Origin: Paractinoplanes aksuensis
GTDB taxonomy: Bacteria > Actinomycetota > Actinomycetes > Mycobacteriales > Micromonosporaceae
DNA: 64,000 nucleotides
Assembly (NCBI RefSeq): GCF_024137025.1
Contig: NZ_JAMYJR010000013.1
Coordinates: forward strand, 1 to 64,000
Direction: 5' to 3'
In this document: positions 49,395-57,412 of the stretch, one piece after another
Numbering within the stretch: the first letter of the stretch is position 1
Layout of the letters: the number at the start of each line of letters is the position of its first letter
Notes under the pieces: generated by a model
What the model was told of the DNA's origin: nothing
Databases searched by the model: none
What the model saw: only the letters and a program-made list of their open reading frames with translations
Position numbers and translations under genes: made by a program

Positions 49395-50290
49395 CGGGCA
49401 CCGCCGAGAGCGGGCACGTTGCCGTTGATCCGGGCCGGGTTGTCGATGGCGGCCAGCAGCTGGGCGGCGATAGCGGTGGAGGTGCCCAGGCGGGCGGCGA
49501 GCTCGTCGACGGTGATCGGCTCGGCAGACGTTTGCCGGTGCTGGACGATGACCATGCGGGCGGCCGGGACGAGCCGAGCCGGGATGGATTCGGTGTGTTC
49601 GCCATCGGTGATGGCCGGCGGTGCTGTCGGTGCGGTCGCGGCCGGGGCCGGAGGCAGGTCGACCGGTGCCGGTGTGTTGGGTGGCCCGGTCGACAGTGCC
49701 GGGGCCGAGGCGTCAGCTGGTGTGGTGACGTCGGTAGTGGCGGTACTCGCGGTGCGGGCCTTGATTTTATTGGCGGCGGCGAGTAGTTCGGCGGCTTGTT
49801 TGTCGATGGCGGTGAAGTCCGGGCGGATGCGTCCGGCGACGAGTTCGACGCCGATGACCAGGACGACGACCAGGGCGAAGACGATGCGCAGGCCGAGGTC
49901 GCCGGGGGCGGCGAAGTTGACGGTGGAGGACAGCAGGGCAGCGCCGATGAACACGGCCATGGCCCAGCGTTTGGCGTCCTTGGCGATGCCGTGGGTCCGG
50001 ACGACGATCAGCATGGACACCATGGCGGTGTCGAAGATCGCCGGGGGTAGGTAGGCGAACAGGCCCGCGCCTTTGGTGGCGAGATAATGGGCCTGGTGCA
50101 GGTAGCTGGTCACGAGTGCGCCGATGAGCGTGAGCCGGTTGTAGCGCTTGACGCTCTCGATGGCTTTGAGCATGTTCGGCACGGCGCTCTTGGCGTATTC
50201 GGTAGCGAATTGTTCAGTCAGGCTCGATGCCGTGACAGGACCAGGGTCCGGGGCATCGGCTGGTGTGCTGCGTGTCTTGCGGAGTTTCAT
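49391..50290 (-). CDS. DUF2637-type membrane protein (Spd-like)
   Basis: 299 residues. Residues about 50-150 hold four hydrophobic helices (LTLIGALVTSYLHQAHYLA, LPPAIFDTAMVSMLIVV, MAVFIGAALLSSTVNFA, IVFALVVVLVIGVELV). This corresponds to DUF2637, often found in AICEs and actinobacterial plasmids. A Pro/Ala linker and a C-terminal winged-helix-like part (ITVDELAARLGTSTAIAAQL) follow. Probably involved in plasmid spread between mycelial compartments. ATG 50290 overlaps the next upstream stop. Confidence 0.82.
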   Translation of the reverse strand: MKLRKTRSTPADAPDPGPVTASSLTEQFATEYAKSAVPNMLKAIESVKRYNRLTLIGALVTSYLHQAHYLATKGAGLFAYLPPAIFDTAMVSMLIVVRTHGIAKDAKRWAMAVFIGAALLSSTVNFAAPGDLGLRIVFALVVVLVIGVELVAGRIRPDFTAIDKQAAELLAAANKIKARTASTATTDVTTPADASAPALSTGPPNTPAPVDLPPAPAATAPTAPPAITDGEHTESIPARLVPAARMVIVQHRQTSAEPITVDELAARLGTSTAIAAQLLAAIDNPARINGNVPALGGAR

Positions 50291-50577
50291 CGGATGCCTC
50301 CGCCGTTGGTGACGGGAACGATCGCGACGATCCCGTTGCACGTTTCGCAGCTGATGGCGGCCAGGTCGTCGGCGAGCATCTCGTTGATGCGGTCGTCGAG
50401 AGTTTCGAATTCGGCGGCGAACACGGCGGTGTCGCCGCATTCCTCACACCACCGCTGGGTGGGGCACAGCCGCAGCACGGGGCCGAGTTCCGGGTGGATT
50501 CCGGCGGGAGTCATGCCGTCGATGCACCACACACAGTCAGGTGCAGTGGTGTTGTCGTGGCGGTCGTAGAGGCTCAT
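50287..50577 (-). CDS. Small zinc-ribbon-like AICE protein
   Basis: 96 residues. Three CxxC motifs are visible: CVWC, CEEC and CETC. An acidic helix TLDDRINEMLADDLAAI lies between the last two. It overlaps both neighbours by 4 bases. Function unknown; a DNA- or protein-binding zinc ribbon is likely. Confidence 0.72.
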   Translation of the reverse strand: MSLYDRHDNTTAPDCVWCIDGMTPAGIHPELGPVLRLCPTQRWCEECGDTAVFAAEFETLDDRINEMLADDLAAISCETCNGIVAIVPVTNGGGIR

Positions 50578-50990
50578 CGGGGTCCTCCGGGTTCGCATTG
50601 CAGGCATGCGCCGGTTGAGCGCGGGATGTAGTAGTCGCGGAGCTGGCCGCAGTGCCGGCACGTGCGCCGTGCTTGCAGGGCCTTGCCGATAGCGGCGAGC
50701 TGGGCTGGGGTGGCGTGCCGTTTGGCGGCGGCGAGGTCGCGGCGGTAGAGGTGCGCGGTGCGAACCTGTTTGCGATGCCGCCACAGGATTTGCGCGACGG
50801 GGTCGTTTCCGTTGGGGCGCAGGCCTTCCGCGCGGAGCTGGCGGCGGGTGGCCAGGTTGTCGGGGGCGTACCGGTACGGGAAGGTGGGGAAGCCGTAGTG
50901 GCTGCCGTCGGGGTCGTAGAACTCGATACGGATGCCGGTACGCGCACCGAGCGCGTCGAGAAACGGGTTGGTCAAGGCCGGGGCGGTCAT
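50574..50990 (-). CDS. RRQRL-motif-like zinc-binding protein
   Basis: 138 residues. LATRRQLRAEGLRPNGNDPV and RRKQVRTAHLYRRDLA-like text followed by the C-terminal CRHCGQLRDYYIPRSTGACL cluster fit the RRQRL-motif zinc-binding family that accompanies AICE transfer genes. The motif and name are from memory. Overlaps both neighbours by 4 bases. Role unknown. Confidence 0.7.
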   Translation of the reverse strand: MTAPALTNPFLDALGARTGIRIEFYDPDGSHYGFPTFPYRYAPDNLATRRQLRAEGLRPNGNDPVAQILWRHRKQVRTAHLYRRDLAAAKRHATPAQLAAIGKALQARRTCRHCGQLRDYYIPRSTGACLQCEPGGPR

Positions 50991-51316
50991 CGGTCGTCGC
51001 CTCCCCAGCGCTGTTGGGCGGCTTGGCGGCTGATGCCGAGGCGTTGGCCGATTTCGGCCCAGGAGTAGCCGTGAGCCCGAAGGCCGGTCACGGCGTCACC
51101 GATGGCTTCGTCGAGCGGCCCAGAGAGGCCGACCATGTCGGTGAGGGCTTCCACATCGCCGGTGGCGACGCGGCGGGCGTAGGCGCGGATGATGCGCCGA
51201 ACGAAGGCGGCGTATTCGTCGTTCTCGACGACATCCCGGCGACGGGGCTTGGGTGGCCGGCTTTCGCCGTTGCTGGGCTGAAGTGTCAAGGTCTGGTTGA
51301 CGTAGGACAGGCTCAC
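50987..51316 (-). CDS. HTH domain protein
   Basis: 109 residues. The C-terminal GYSWAEIGQRLGISRQAAQQ followed by RWGG is a sigma-70-region-4-like or homeodomain-like HTH. The middle is a helical bundle (YAAFVRRIIRAYARRV). Such proteins in AICEs are thought to regulate or assist transfer. Overlaps both neighbours by 4 bases. Confidence 0.78.
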   Translation of the reverse strand: MSLSYVNQTLTLQPSNGESRPPKPRRRDVVENDEYAAFVRRIIRAYARRVATGDVEALTDMVGLSGPLDEAIGDAVTGLRAHGYSWAEIGQRLGISRQAAQQRWGGDDR

Positions 51317-51774
51317 CGGGCACCCCCGGTGGGGTGGGTGGCCTCCCAGTCGTTGGCGGCATCGTTGAGGGCCTCGATGACCTCAGTGAGGGTTCGGCCG
51401 TCTTCGTCGTTCCAGCCTGCAACGACGTCAATCGCGCTGACCTGGTAGGCGAAACTGTCAATGTTTTCGTATTCAGGGCAGAGGTGGGAGGCAAGGACTC
51501 GCATAGCGCGGATGGCGTTGTCGGCGAGTTGGTCATCGACGGGGTCGATGTCGCTGAGGAAGTTGTCGGAGTCCAGGAACGGGCGACCGTATGCCGCAAA
51601 CTTGATCGCTCCAAGGGAACAAGCGGGCGGGAAGTTCGCCTCAGCAAGGAGGTCGAAGAAGTCGCCCTGCAGCCAGCCGTACCGGGTCAGGTATTGAGCG
51701 GCACCGCGAAGCAGGTCCGCGGGTGTGGTCTCCTGGCTGATGACGATCGTGGGTGGATTTTGGGTAGCCTTCAT
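51313..51774 (-). CDS. Hypothetical AICE protein (DUF6197-like)
   Basis: 153 residues. LLRGAAQYLTRYGWLQGDFF, then FPPACSLGAIKFAA recalls the DUF6197 pattern of 'HGW-QG ... CALGAI'; this is a tentative match from memory. The C-terminal VIEALNDAANDWEATHPT is helical. ATG 51774. First gene of the overlapping rep-proximal run; an inverted repeat lies just upstream. Confidence 0.65.
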   Translation of the reverse strand: MKATQNPPTIVISQETTPADLLRGAAQYLTRYGWLQGDFFDLLAEANFPPACSLGAIKFAAYGRPFLDSDNFLSDIDPVDDQLADNAIRAMRVLASHLCPEYENIDSFAYQVSAIDVVAGWNDEDGRTLTEVIEALNDAANDWEATHPTGGAR

Positions 51775-51816
51775 GGCAGCCACGTCCCTCTCTCGGGGTG
51801 GTTGATGGATGGCTGG

Positions 51817-51857
51817 CAGGACCCGCCGTTGCTGGCGAGCGTTCGGAACGGGTCCTG
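51817..51857. promoter_or_regulatory. Inverted repeat between transfer and rep-proximal genes
   Basis: CAGGACCCG (51817-51825) and CGGGTCCTG (51849-51857) pair perfectly around a 23-base loop. It lies in the only gap over 100 bases within the minus-strand gene run. It may be a terminator of the upstream transfer genes or an operator for the next genes. Confidence 0.5.
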
Positions 51858-51895
51858 TCGGCCGTGCGTTATGCAGTTGTGGGTTGGGCATCCGG

Positions 51896-52381
51896 TCAGC
51901 AGCCGGGGCAGTGCCGACGACGACGGCCGGTGCTGCGGGCCGCGAGGGCGGCGAGGATGGCGGCCAGGGCCAGGACGCTGAGGATGACTCCGGCGTGTGC
52001 GGCGATGAGTTCGACGAGCTCGCCGATCAGGTAGGCGGCCACGGCGATGAGTCCGGCGGCGGTGCCGGTGATCGTGGTGACGATGACCGCGATGCGGGTG
52101 CGGCGGGACCGCCGGACGCGGGTGCGGACGTGTTCGCCGACGGAGGTGACCCGGACGGTCCGCCGGTTGGTTTGGTGTTCGCGGATCCGGATGACGACCT
52201 GGAGGCGGTCGCCGGGTACCGGGCGGGGCGGGGTCAGAGCGACCAAGGTTCCGGCGTTGCGGTGGTTAGCCACGATGTTGGCGAGCTGGTCCGGGGTGCC
52301 GGTGACGGTGTGGTCGCGGGTGATGTAGTGGCCGGCGGCACGGTGGGGGACCGGTCGGCCGGTGCGGGTGTGGGTGGTCAT
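51896..52381 (-). CDS. Small membrane protein of the transfer module
   Basis: 161 residues. The N-terminal 90 residues are soluble (GTPDQLANIVANHRNAGTLV). A basic RTRVRRSRRTRIA precedes two membrane helices (VIVTTITGTAAGLIAVAAYL and a following VILSVLALAAILAALAA), and the C-terminus is RRRRHC-PGC. Overlaps the tra stop by 4 bases. Probably a Spd-type or Tra-accessory protein. Confidence 0.7.
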   Translation of the reverse strand: MTTHTRTGRPVPHRAAGHYITRDHTVTGTPDQLANIVANHRNAGTLVALTPPRPVPGDRLQVVIRIREHQTNRRTVRVTSVGEHVRTRVRRSRRTRIAVIVTTITGTAAGLIAVAAYLIGELVELIAAHAGVILSVLALAAILAALAARSTGRRRRHCPGC

Positions 52382-53256
52382 GCGGCCATCTCCCATGCGG
52401 TTGTAATGGGTGGTGCGGGGGTAGTGATGCCGGAGGGGCGTCGCATCCAGGCGGCGTAGTCGGCGATGTTGTAGATCTGCTCGTCGCTCAGGTATGCGGC
52501 TTTGATCAGGTACGGGGCTCGTTTCCCGGCGCGGAGCAGTGCTTCTCCGGGGTTGTCGGGGTTGATTTTTGAGGCGTCGTAGCCCATGTCGGCGTGACCG
52601 TCTCCGAGGATGACGTCGGAGCTGCCGTTGGTGGTGCAGTGGAATGCGCAGCGGTAGCCGAAGAGGTCCCGCAGGCTGGCGGGGATGATGTCCCAGCTGG
52701 TGCGCTGGGTCGCGGCGATGACCGGCATGCCGCAGGCGCGGCCGAGTGAGACCAGGCCTCGCAGGAGTTGCTCGAACTCCTTTTGCTGTTCGGGTGTGCC
52801 GAGCACGGTGGTGAACATGGCGAGTTCGTCGATGATCGTGACGATGGTCGAGAGAAGATCTTCCCGACGGACTTTGCGCCGTCGTTGCGACAGGATCCAC
52901 CGGTATCGGTTGTGGGCGACGGTGAGCAGCCGTCGCAGGACGCTGATGGCTTTGTCGATTTCGTCGCCGATGAATTCGTCGGCCACGTCGATGTAGGCGC
53001 CGAGTTCGACCCACTTGGCGTCGAACAAGACGAGGCGGGTGTTGTCGGCCAGGGCCGAGGTTCCGGCTGCCAGGTTGACGAGGCCGGATTTACCGCCGCC
53101 GGGTTCCCCGGCGATGAGCAGGTTGTGATAGACGACGTCGAGCATCACGTGCTCGCCGAATTCGTCGATGCCGACGAACATGGGGTCGAACATCGACAGG
53201 CCAGGGGCGACCGGTACCCGGCCTGTGCCGAGTGGATCGCGGGCGATAGTGGACAT
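52378..53256 (-). CDS. FtsK/SpoIIIE-type DNA translocase (Tra)
   Basis: 292 residues. Walker A AGEPGGGKSG (about residues 49-58) and Walker B TIVTIIDELAMF (about 138-148) define the FtsK motor; PVIAATQRTSWDIIPASLRD is the conserved sensor segment. It moves double-stranded element DNA between mycelial cells. Membrane helices are absent from this protein, so anchoring may come from the separate membrane protein at 53736. ATG 53256. Confidence 0.9.
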   Translation of the reverse strand: MSTIARDPLGTGRVPVAPGLSMFDPMFVGIDEFGEHVMLDVVYHNLLIAGEPGGGKSGLVNLAAGTSALADNTRLVLFDAKWVELGAYIDVADEFIGDEIDKAISVLRRLLTVAHNRYRWILSQRRRKVRREDLLSTIVTIIDELAMFTTVLGTPEQQKEFEQLLRGLVSLGRACGMPVIAATQRTSWDIIPASLRDLFGYRCAFHCTTNGSSDVILGDGHADMGYDASKINPDNPGEALLRAGKRAPYLIKAAYLSDEQIYNIADYAAWMRRPSGITTPAPPITTAWEMAA

Positions 53257-53290
53257 GGAAGTGGCCTCCAGTAGGCGATAAGCTGCGGAG

Positions 53291-53341
53291 ACCGACGCGG
53301 AGGACGCGCTGCTTGGAGGCCGTTGCGGCCTTCGCGTCGGT
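53291..53341. promoter_or_regulatory. Inverted repeat upstream of tra
   Basis: ACCGACGCG (53291-53299) and CGCGTCGGT (53333-53341) are perfectly complementary, with GGCC-GTTGC-GGCC inside the loop. It fills the gap before tra. It could be a transcriptional attenuator, operator or transfer locus. Confidence 0.45.
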
Positions 53342-53347
53342 TCCGAT

Positions 53348-53722
53348 CTAGGCGGTAATCGGTGTGGTGATCGGGTCCCAGCCCGGAGCTGCACGCCGGA
53401 TACGGCGGCGATGCGCTTCCTTCACGAACAGGGCCGCGTTGTGGGCGCAGGCCGACGCCAGCGTGAGGACGATGAGGCGTTGCGCCTCGGTCAGTCCGGT
53501 CTGGGTTTCGCGGGACGGGTCATAGCCGTCGAGCAGGAAGATGTTCATCAGCGTCTGTGACGCGGTCATCAGGTCGGTAGCGGTCTGCAGCAGGTGCGCA
53601 GCGACCTTGCGGCTGTTGGCCAGGTTGGCGAGCACCCACAGGTCCGCGTGCTGGGCGACGTCGCGGGCAGTGAGGCAGTTGACGTGTTCGGGCTGGTCGT
53701 AGGACGTCAGGTCGAAGGTCAT
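53348..53722 (-). CDS. Hypothetical AICE protein
   Basis: 124 residues, mostly helical: VAQHADLWVLANLANSRKVA, then LLQTATDLMTASQTLMNIFL and RLIVLTLASACAHNAALFVK. No known domain recognised. It lies 13 bases behind the membrane protein gene and before tra, so is probably part of the transfer operon. Confidence 0.68.
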   Translation of the reverse strand: MTFDLTSYDQPEHVNCLTARDVAQHADLWVLANLANSRKVAAHLLQTATDLMTASQTLMNIFLLDGYDPSRETQTGLTEAQRLIVLTLASACAHNAALFVKEAHRRRIRRAAPGWDPITTPITA

Positions 53723-53735
53723 GACAGGTGTCCTT

Positions 53736-54668
53736 TCAGTCCCAGGGGTCGAAGTCGTTGGTGTCGGCAGCCGGAGCAGGTTTGGCGTTAGCCGGCTTCT
53801 TGCCATTGGTGCTGGTGGCCGACTTGGCGGCCGTGGCGACCGGTGATTCGGCGGGGACGTCCGGCAGGTCGAGCGCGGCCGGGACGTCGGTGGGTGGCGT
53901 GTACGCGAACGGCATGCCGTCGATGTCGATGACATCGGGCAGGGGTGAGCTGACCTTGGCGGTCAGGACCTCACGGCGTTTGATGTCGAAGCGCAGGTAG
54001 GCGGCCTTACCGCTGTTGCTGGCGAGTTCGACCAGAGCCGAATCGGCGTGGCAGGTGACCGCGATTTCATCGAGGCGGTCCTGCAACTTCTTGAGCGACA
54101 GGCCAGGTCGCAGGTAGACCCAGACACGTTCCCCGACCGGGGTCGGGCGTGCCCACAGGATCAGCGGCAGGCTGCCGGACTTGTTGGCGATGATGAACTG
54201 CGAGAAACACACGCGCAGCCGGTGCCGGACGATGAAGCACCACACGAGGGCGATGACCCGGCGACGGATGACCGGGACAACGGCCGGTATGCCGACCAGG
54301 GGTACCAGGACGGCGAAAGTGACCAGGGTCGAGGTGGCATTGGCCAAGGCGATCCAGCCGTAGACGAGCGCCATTGCGGCGCCGATCTCAGGTGTCCACC
54401 ACCAGAGCATCCGCAGCACCGGCCAGATCCGGACGAGCGTCCAGATGAAAAGGCCGGCTACGAAGGCGATGGGGAGGGCAAGCAGCCCGGCCAGGATCGG
54501 GTGCATGCGGTCGGACGCCACGGTCAGGGCGAGGATGCCGACGATTAGGGCGGTGATGATGAACGCCATCCGGGCGTTACGTGCTGAGGACCGCAGCACC
54601 TTCTGTTCGATGACGGTGACGGTTCCGGGCCTTCTGCCGAAACCGAAACCTCGGGTAGATTTGGACAC
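53736..54668 (-). CDS. Membrane protein of the transfer module, possible Tra anchor
   Basis: 310 residues. Four hydrophobic helices at about 35-145 (MAFIITALIVGILALTVA and following) are followed by a soluble domain (VWVYLRPGLSLKKLQDRLDE, then ALVELASNSGKAAYLRFDIK) and a Pro/Ala/Lys tail ending NDFDPWD. The helices-plus-gamma-like layout resembles the N-terminal half of FtsK-type transfer proteins. Together with the short Tra it may form a split translocase; that is inference. ATG 54668. Confidence 0.72.
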   Translation of the reverse strand: MSKSTRGFGFGRRPGTVTVIEQKVLRSSARNARMAFIITALIVGILALTVASDRMHPILAGLLALPIAFVAGLFIWTLVRIWPVLRMLWWWTPEIGAAMALVYGWIALANATSTLVTFAVLVPLVGIPAVVPVIRRRVIALVWCFIVRHRLRVCFSQFIIANKSGSLPLILWARPTPVGERVWVYLRPGLSLKKLQDRLDEIAVTCHADSALVELASNSGKAAYLRFDIKRREVLTAKVSSPLPDVIDIDGMPFAYTPPTDVPAALDLPDVPAESPVATAAKSATSTNGKKPANAKPAPAADTNDFDPWD

Positions 54669-54983
54669 GACACGTCCTCCCTGATGAGGGGTGGGATGGG
54701 TTGAGAAGGCGTGGGGTCGGCAGGTTCGCAGCCATTGACCGGCCCTACGTCGTTTCTTCGATCAGATGTCGAAGGCGGCGAGGCTGGCAGGGATGAAACC
54801 AAGTACCAGCCCCGCGCCACACTTCGGAAATGCTTCGGCCGTCATTGCGGCCGATGGTCGAGGATGCTGGAGAACCAGCGGGATTCCTGGACCGTCAGAT
54901 TGACTCAGTAGAGATTCCGACCGCGATGGGTCGAGGGTTGCCACGGACACTGTGGCTTGGGTGTTCCGGTATTGCTCGAAGTG
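54669..54983. other. Non-coding gap in the AICE
   Basis: 315 bases between the membrane-protein gene start and the end of the SCO3933-like gene. Open frames here lack convincing codon bias. Presumably it holds the promoter of the transfer operon; no clear repeat was seen. Confidence 0.4.
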
Positions 54984-55304
54984 CTACTTGCTCGCCGAGG
55001 TACTCGTCAGGGGCTTCAGCGACGCCGCGCGGAACGCAGTGCCGTTACGACCGTTGGTAGCCCATGCCTTGGCCTCCAGCGCCTCGACAGCGACGAACTG
55101 ACCAACCTCCACCGACGGAATCTCTCCTACCGTCGTGACGTTGATGACCTCGCCACCCGTCTCGTCGAGCGCGACGACCTGGGTCTGCCACATCGGACGG
55201 CCCGTTCCCCTCTCGGACCGCTGGTTGCCCTTCTCGTCCACCTTCGGCTGAGCCTTCTTCGCCACCGTGAACGTGATGCCGGTGGTGTCCACGTAGATCT
55301 TCAC
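54984..55304 (-). CDS. SCO3933-family regulatory protein
   Basis: 106 residues. MKIYVDTTGITFTVAKKAQP and the middle WQTQVVALDETGGEVINVTT, then VGQFVAVEALEAKAWA and GTAFRAASLKPL are the conserved features of this family as I know it, found beside repSA/tra genes of AICEs. It divides from the GntR-kinase operon, with a 200-base control region between them. Confidence 0.82.
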   Translation of the reverse strand: MKIYVDTTGITFTVAKKAQPKVDEKGNQRSERGTGRPMWQTQVVALDETGGEVINVTTVGEIPSVEVGQFVAVEALEAKAWATNGRNGTAFRAASLKPLTSTSASK

Positions 55305-55360
55305 GAGGGATCCTCCCTGGTAGTGAGCACGTCCCCAGTGGACGCCTGCTCACCTTCAAG

Positions 55361-55483
55361 CTAACAACTGAATGGTCAGCGAGTCAACTGTTAGGAGTGA
55401 GATTCCTTGCAACTTCCACTCCTCGCGTGGCCGTAAGCCATGCCAGCAGGCAAAATGGCAGCAAGAGATCTGTTAGGCAACTG
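55361..55483. promoter_or_regulatory. Divergent control region with GTTAG/CAACTG motifs
   Basis: CTAACAACTG (55361-55370), CAACTGTTAG (55385-55394) and CTGTTAGGCAACTG (55470-55483) are related, partly inverted motifs in the gap between the SCO3933-like gene and the GntR-kinase gene. They are candidate operators of the GntR protein. A TATGCT hexamer follows at 55485. Confidence 0.55.
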
Positions 55484-55518
55484 ATATGCTGCCCAGATCA
55501 GACAGCGAGAGGTCAAAC

Positions 55519-56370
55519 ATGACATCGCATCCCCGCTTGACGCGGCCGGAGCCACTGCATCAGCAGATAGCTAGGAAGTTCCGAAACGACATCGCAGCGG
55601 GTGTACTGCACGACGGCTCGGTGTTGCCGGCCACCCGCGAGCTGGCAAAGCAGCACGGCGTCAGCGTCTTCACCATCAACGAAGCCATGAGGCTCCTAAC
55701 GTCCGAAGGACTGGTTCGCAGCGAATCCCGATCCAAGAGGGTCGTAACGGCGCATGATCAGACTCGTCGGGACGAGATACGGCTTCGTCAACCCCGGGTC
55801 ATCCTCATTGGTGGATATGCGGGCAGCGGCAAGACCGAACTTGGCAGAATCATGGCCCGGCAAACCGGCTGGCCGATGCTCGACAAGGACACCCTGACGC
55901 GGCCAGTGGTTGAGGCCGCATTGGAGATGCTGGGGCAATCACCGAACGACCGGGAGTCAGACACGTATCTCGAGCGCGTCCGGCCGCGAGAGTACGAAGC
56001 GCTGGCATCAGCAGCTACCGAGAACATCGAGTGCGGAAACAGTGCGATTGTCACCGCGCCGTTCCTCAAAGAGTTCAAAGACTCGAACTGGATTTCAAAA
56101 ACGGTAGCCCGGTACGCGGATATCGGCGCACAGGTGACTCTCGTGTGGGTCTACTGCGACTTGGCGTCTATGCACACCTACGTGCGTCACCGAGGAGCAG
56201 CGCGCGACGCGGTGAAGCTGGCGAATTGGGACGAGTACGCAGCAACTGTGGACTTGGAAATCCGCCCGCAGGTACCGCACTACGTAATCGATAATTGCAC
56301 CTCCAGCGAGCCCTTGCGAGACCAGGCTAAGCACCTGCTGAAGTCCGTCCTTGACGGCGAAGAGCTATGA
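55519..56370 (+). CDS. GntR-type HTH fused to P-loop kinase domain
   Basis: 283 residues. The GntR winged helix spans about 12-75 (PLHQQIARKFRNDIAAGVL, then LPATRELAKQHGVSVFTINE). Instead of the usual effector domain, an AAA_33/zeta-like P-loop domain follows with Walker A GGYAGSGKTELGR (about 98-110), MLDKDTLTRPVVEAAL and VYCDLASMHTYVRHRGAARD. A TTG/ATG-like start at 55486 is possible; ATG 55519 has GAGAGG upstream. Coupled by ATGA to a second kinase gene. Likely the AICE master regulator, replacing KorSA-type GntR. Confidence 0.83.
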   Translation: MTSHPRLTRPEPLHQQIARKFRNDIAAGVLHDGSVLPATRELAKQHGVSVFTINEAMRLLTSEGLVRSESRSKRVVTAHDQTRRDEIRLRQPRVILIGGYAGSGKTELGRIMARQTGWPMLDKDTLTRPVVEAALEMLGQSPNDRESDTYLERVRPREYEALASAATENIECGNSAIVTAPFLKEFKDSNWISKTVARYADIGAQVTLVWVYCDLASMHTYVRHRGAARDAVKLANWDEYAATVDLEIRPQVPHYVIDNCTSSEPLRDQAKHLLKSVLDGEEL

Positions 56371-56903
56371 CCGAAGGTGTGATTCTCTACGGTCCTCCAG
56401 CCGCAGGTAAGGACACCATCACGGAGGCTCTGGTAGGGCTCAACCCGGCGTACCGGCTATTCCGAAGGCTAAAGTCTGGTCCCGGACGCACGACGGGTTA
56501 CCGCATGATCGAACCCGGAGACCTTGCTGCGCTGCGCAAAGACGGCGAGGTCGTCTGGGAGAATCAGCGTTACAACGCCAGCTATGTCGTAGACCGTCAG
56601 GGGCTCGCGGACGAGCTCGCTGACGGTATCCCGATACTCCATTTGGGTCAGCCTGAAGCAATCCACAAGGTAGTCGAGGGGACCACAGCGACAAGCTGGC
56701 TAACGGTGTACGTATGGTGCCCTCGTGAAACGGCCATAGAGCGCATCATTGCGCGGGGGACTGGCGACCACCTGGCTAGGTTGGAAGCATGGGATGCGAC
56801 ACCAGTGCTACCAACAGCCCACGTCGAAATCAACAGCGCCGAGCTATCGCCGGAACAAGCCGCTCACGTGATCGATGCCGCTCGTGCGACGAGCTTCCGG
56901 TAG
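56367..56903 (+). CDS. Guanylate-kinase-like P-loop protein
   Basis: 178 residues. Walker A YGPPAAGKDTITEAL is followed by FRRLKSGPGRTTGYRMIEPG and VVWENQRYNASYVVDR, which recall the GMP-binding region of guanylate kinases. VYVWCPRETAIERIIARGTG resembles the lid. ATGA overlap with the GntR-kinase gene implies equal expression and perhaps a complex. Substrate unknown; nucleotide signalling or modification is possible. Confidence 0.8.
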   Translation: MTEGVILYGPPAAGKDTITEALVGLNPAYRLFRRLKSGPGRTTGYRMIEPGDLAALRKDGEVVWENQRYNASYVVDRQGLADELADGIPILHLGQPEAIHKVVEGTTATSWLTVYVWCPRETAIERIIARGTGDHLARLEAWDATPVLPTAHVEINSAELSPEQAAHVIDAARATSFR

Positions 56904-57412
56904 GAACACCGGTCAGCCGCCGAATAGCTGTTCAAACTTTCTGTACGTCTTCAAGGCGGCCCGAAGCGGGCCGCTCACTCCGTCGCTGGGGGCAGCGCAC
57001 CGCCGCCCGCGGGGGATGCGGGCGGCGGCACGCTAAGCGCTCCCCAGCGACACTCGTGGAAAAGCGCGAAGGAGTCGGGCCTGCCGAAGGACTGGCGAAA
57101 GTCTCGGGTGCGGTCAAGGCGGCCGCCCGGGGTACGGCGTGGGCGGCGCGACCGAGCTGTCCACGCATGGCCGTAGCGCGGGGCGGGCCGAGAAGTGGTT
57201 GCGGTTACTGCGCCTCCGGCGGGGGCGCTCCGGCTCTGGGATGGCCGCACACCCCGTCACCCTCGGCCCGGGCAAGCCGAGCAGACCCCCGCCGGCGCCC
57301 ACCGGCGTGGGTGCCTAGTGTCAAGGCCGTCTTGACGCGGCGGGTGCCGGCGGGGTCCCGCTCCCACGATGGGCGGGTCGAGGGTGACGGGATGGCTGAG
57401 CGAGCTCTCCTG
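56904..57412. other. Non-coding AICE region with two hairpins
   Basis: 509 bases with no convincing gene on either strand. Two strong hairpins occur: GCGGCCCG/CGGGCCGC (56956-56974), 52 bases behind the kinase gene and probably its terminator, and CCGCCGCCCGC/GCGGGCGGCGG (57000-57028) with a 7-base loop. The second may be a cis-acting replication or transfer site. Confidence 0.5.
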
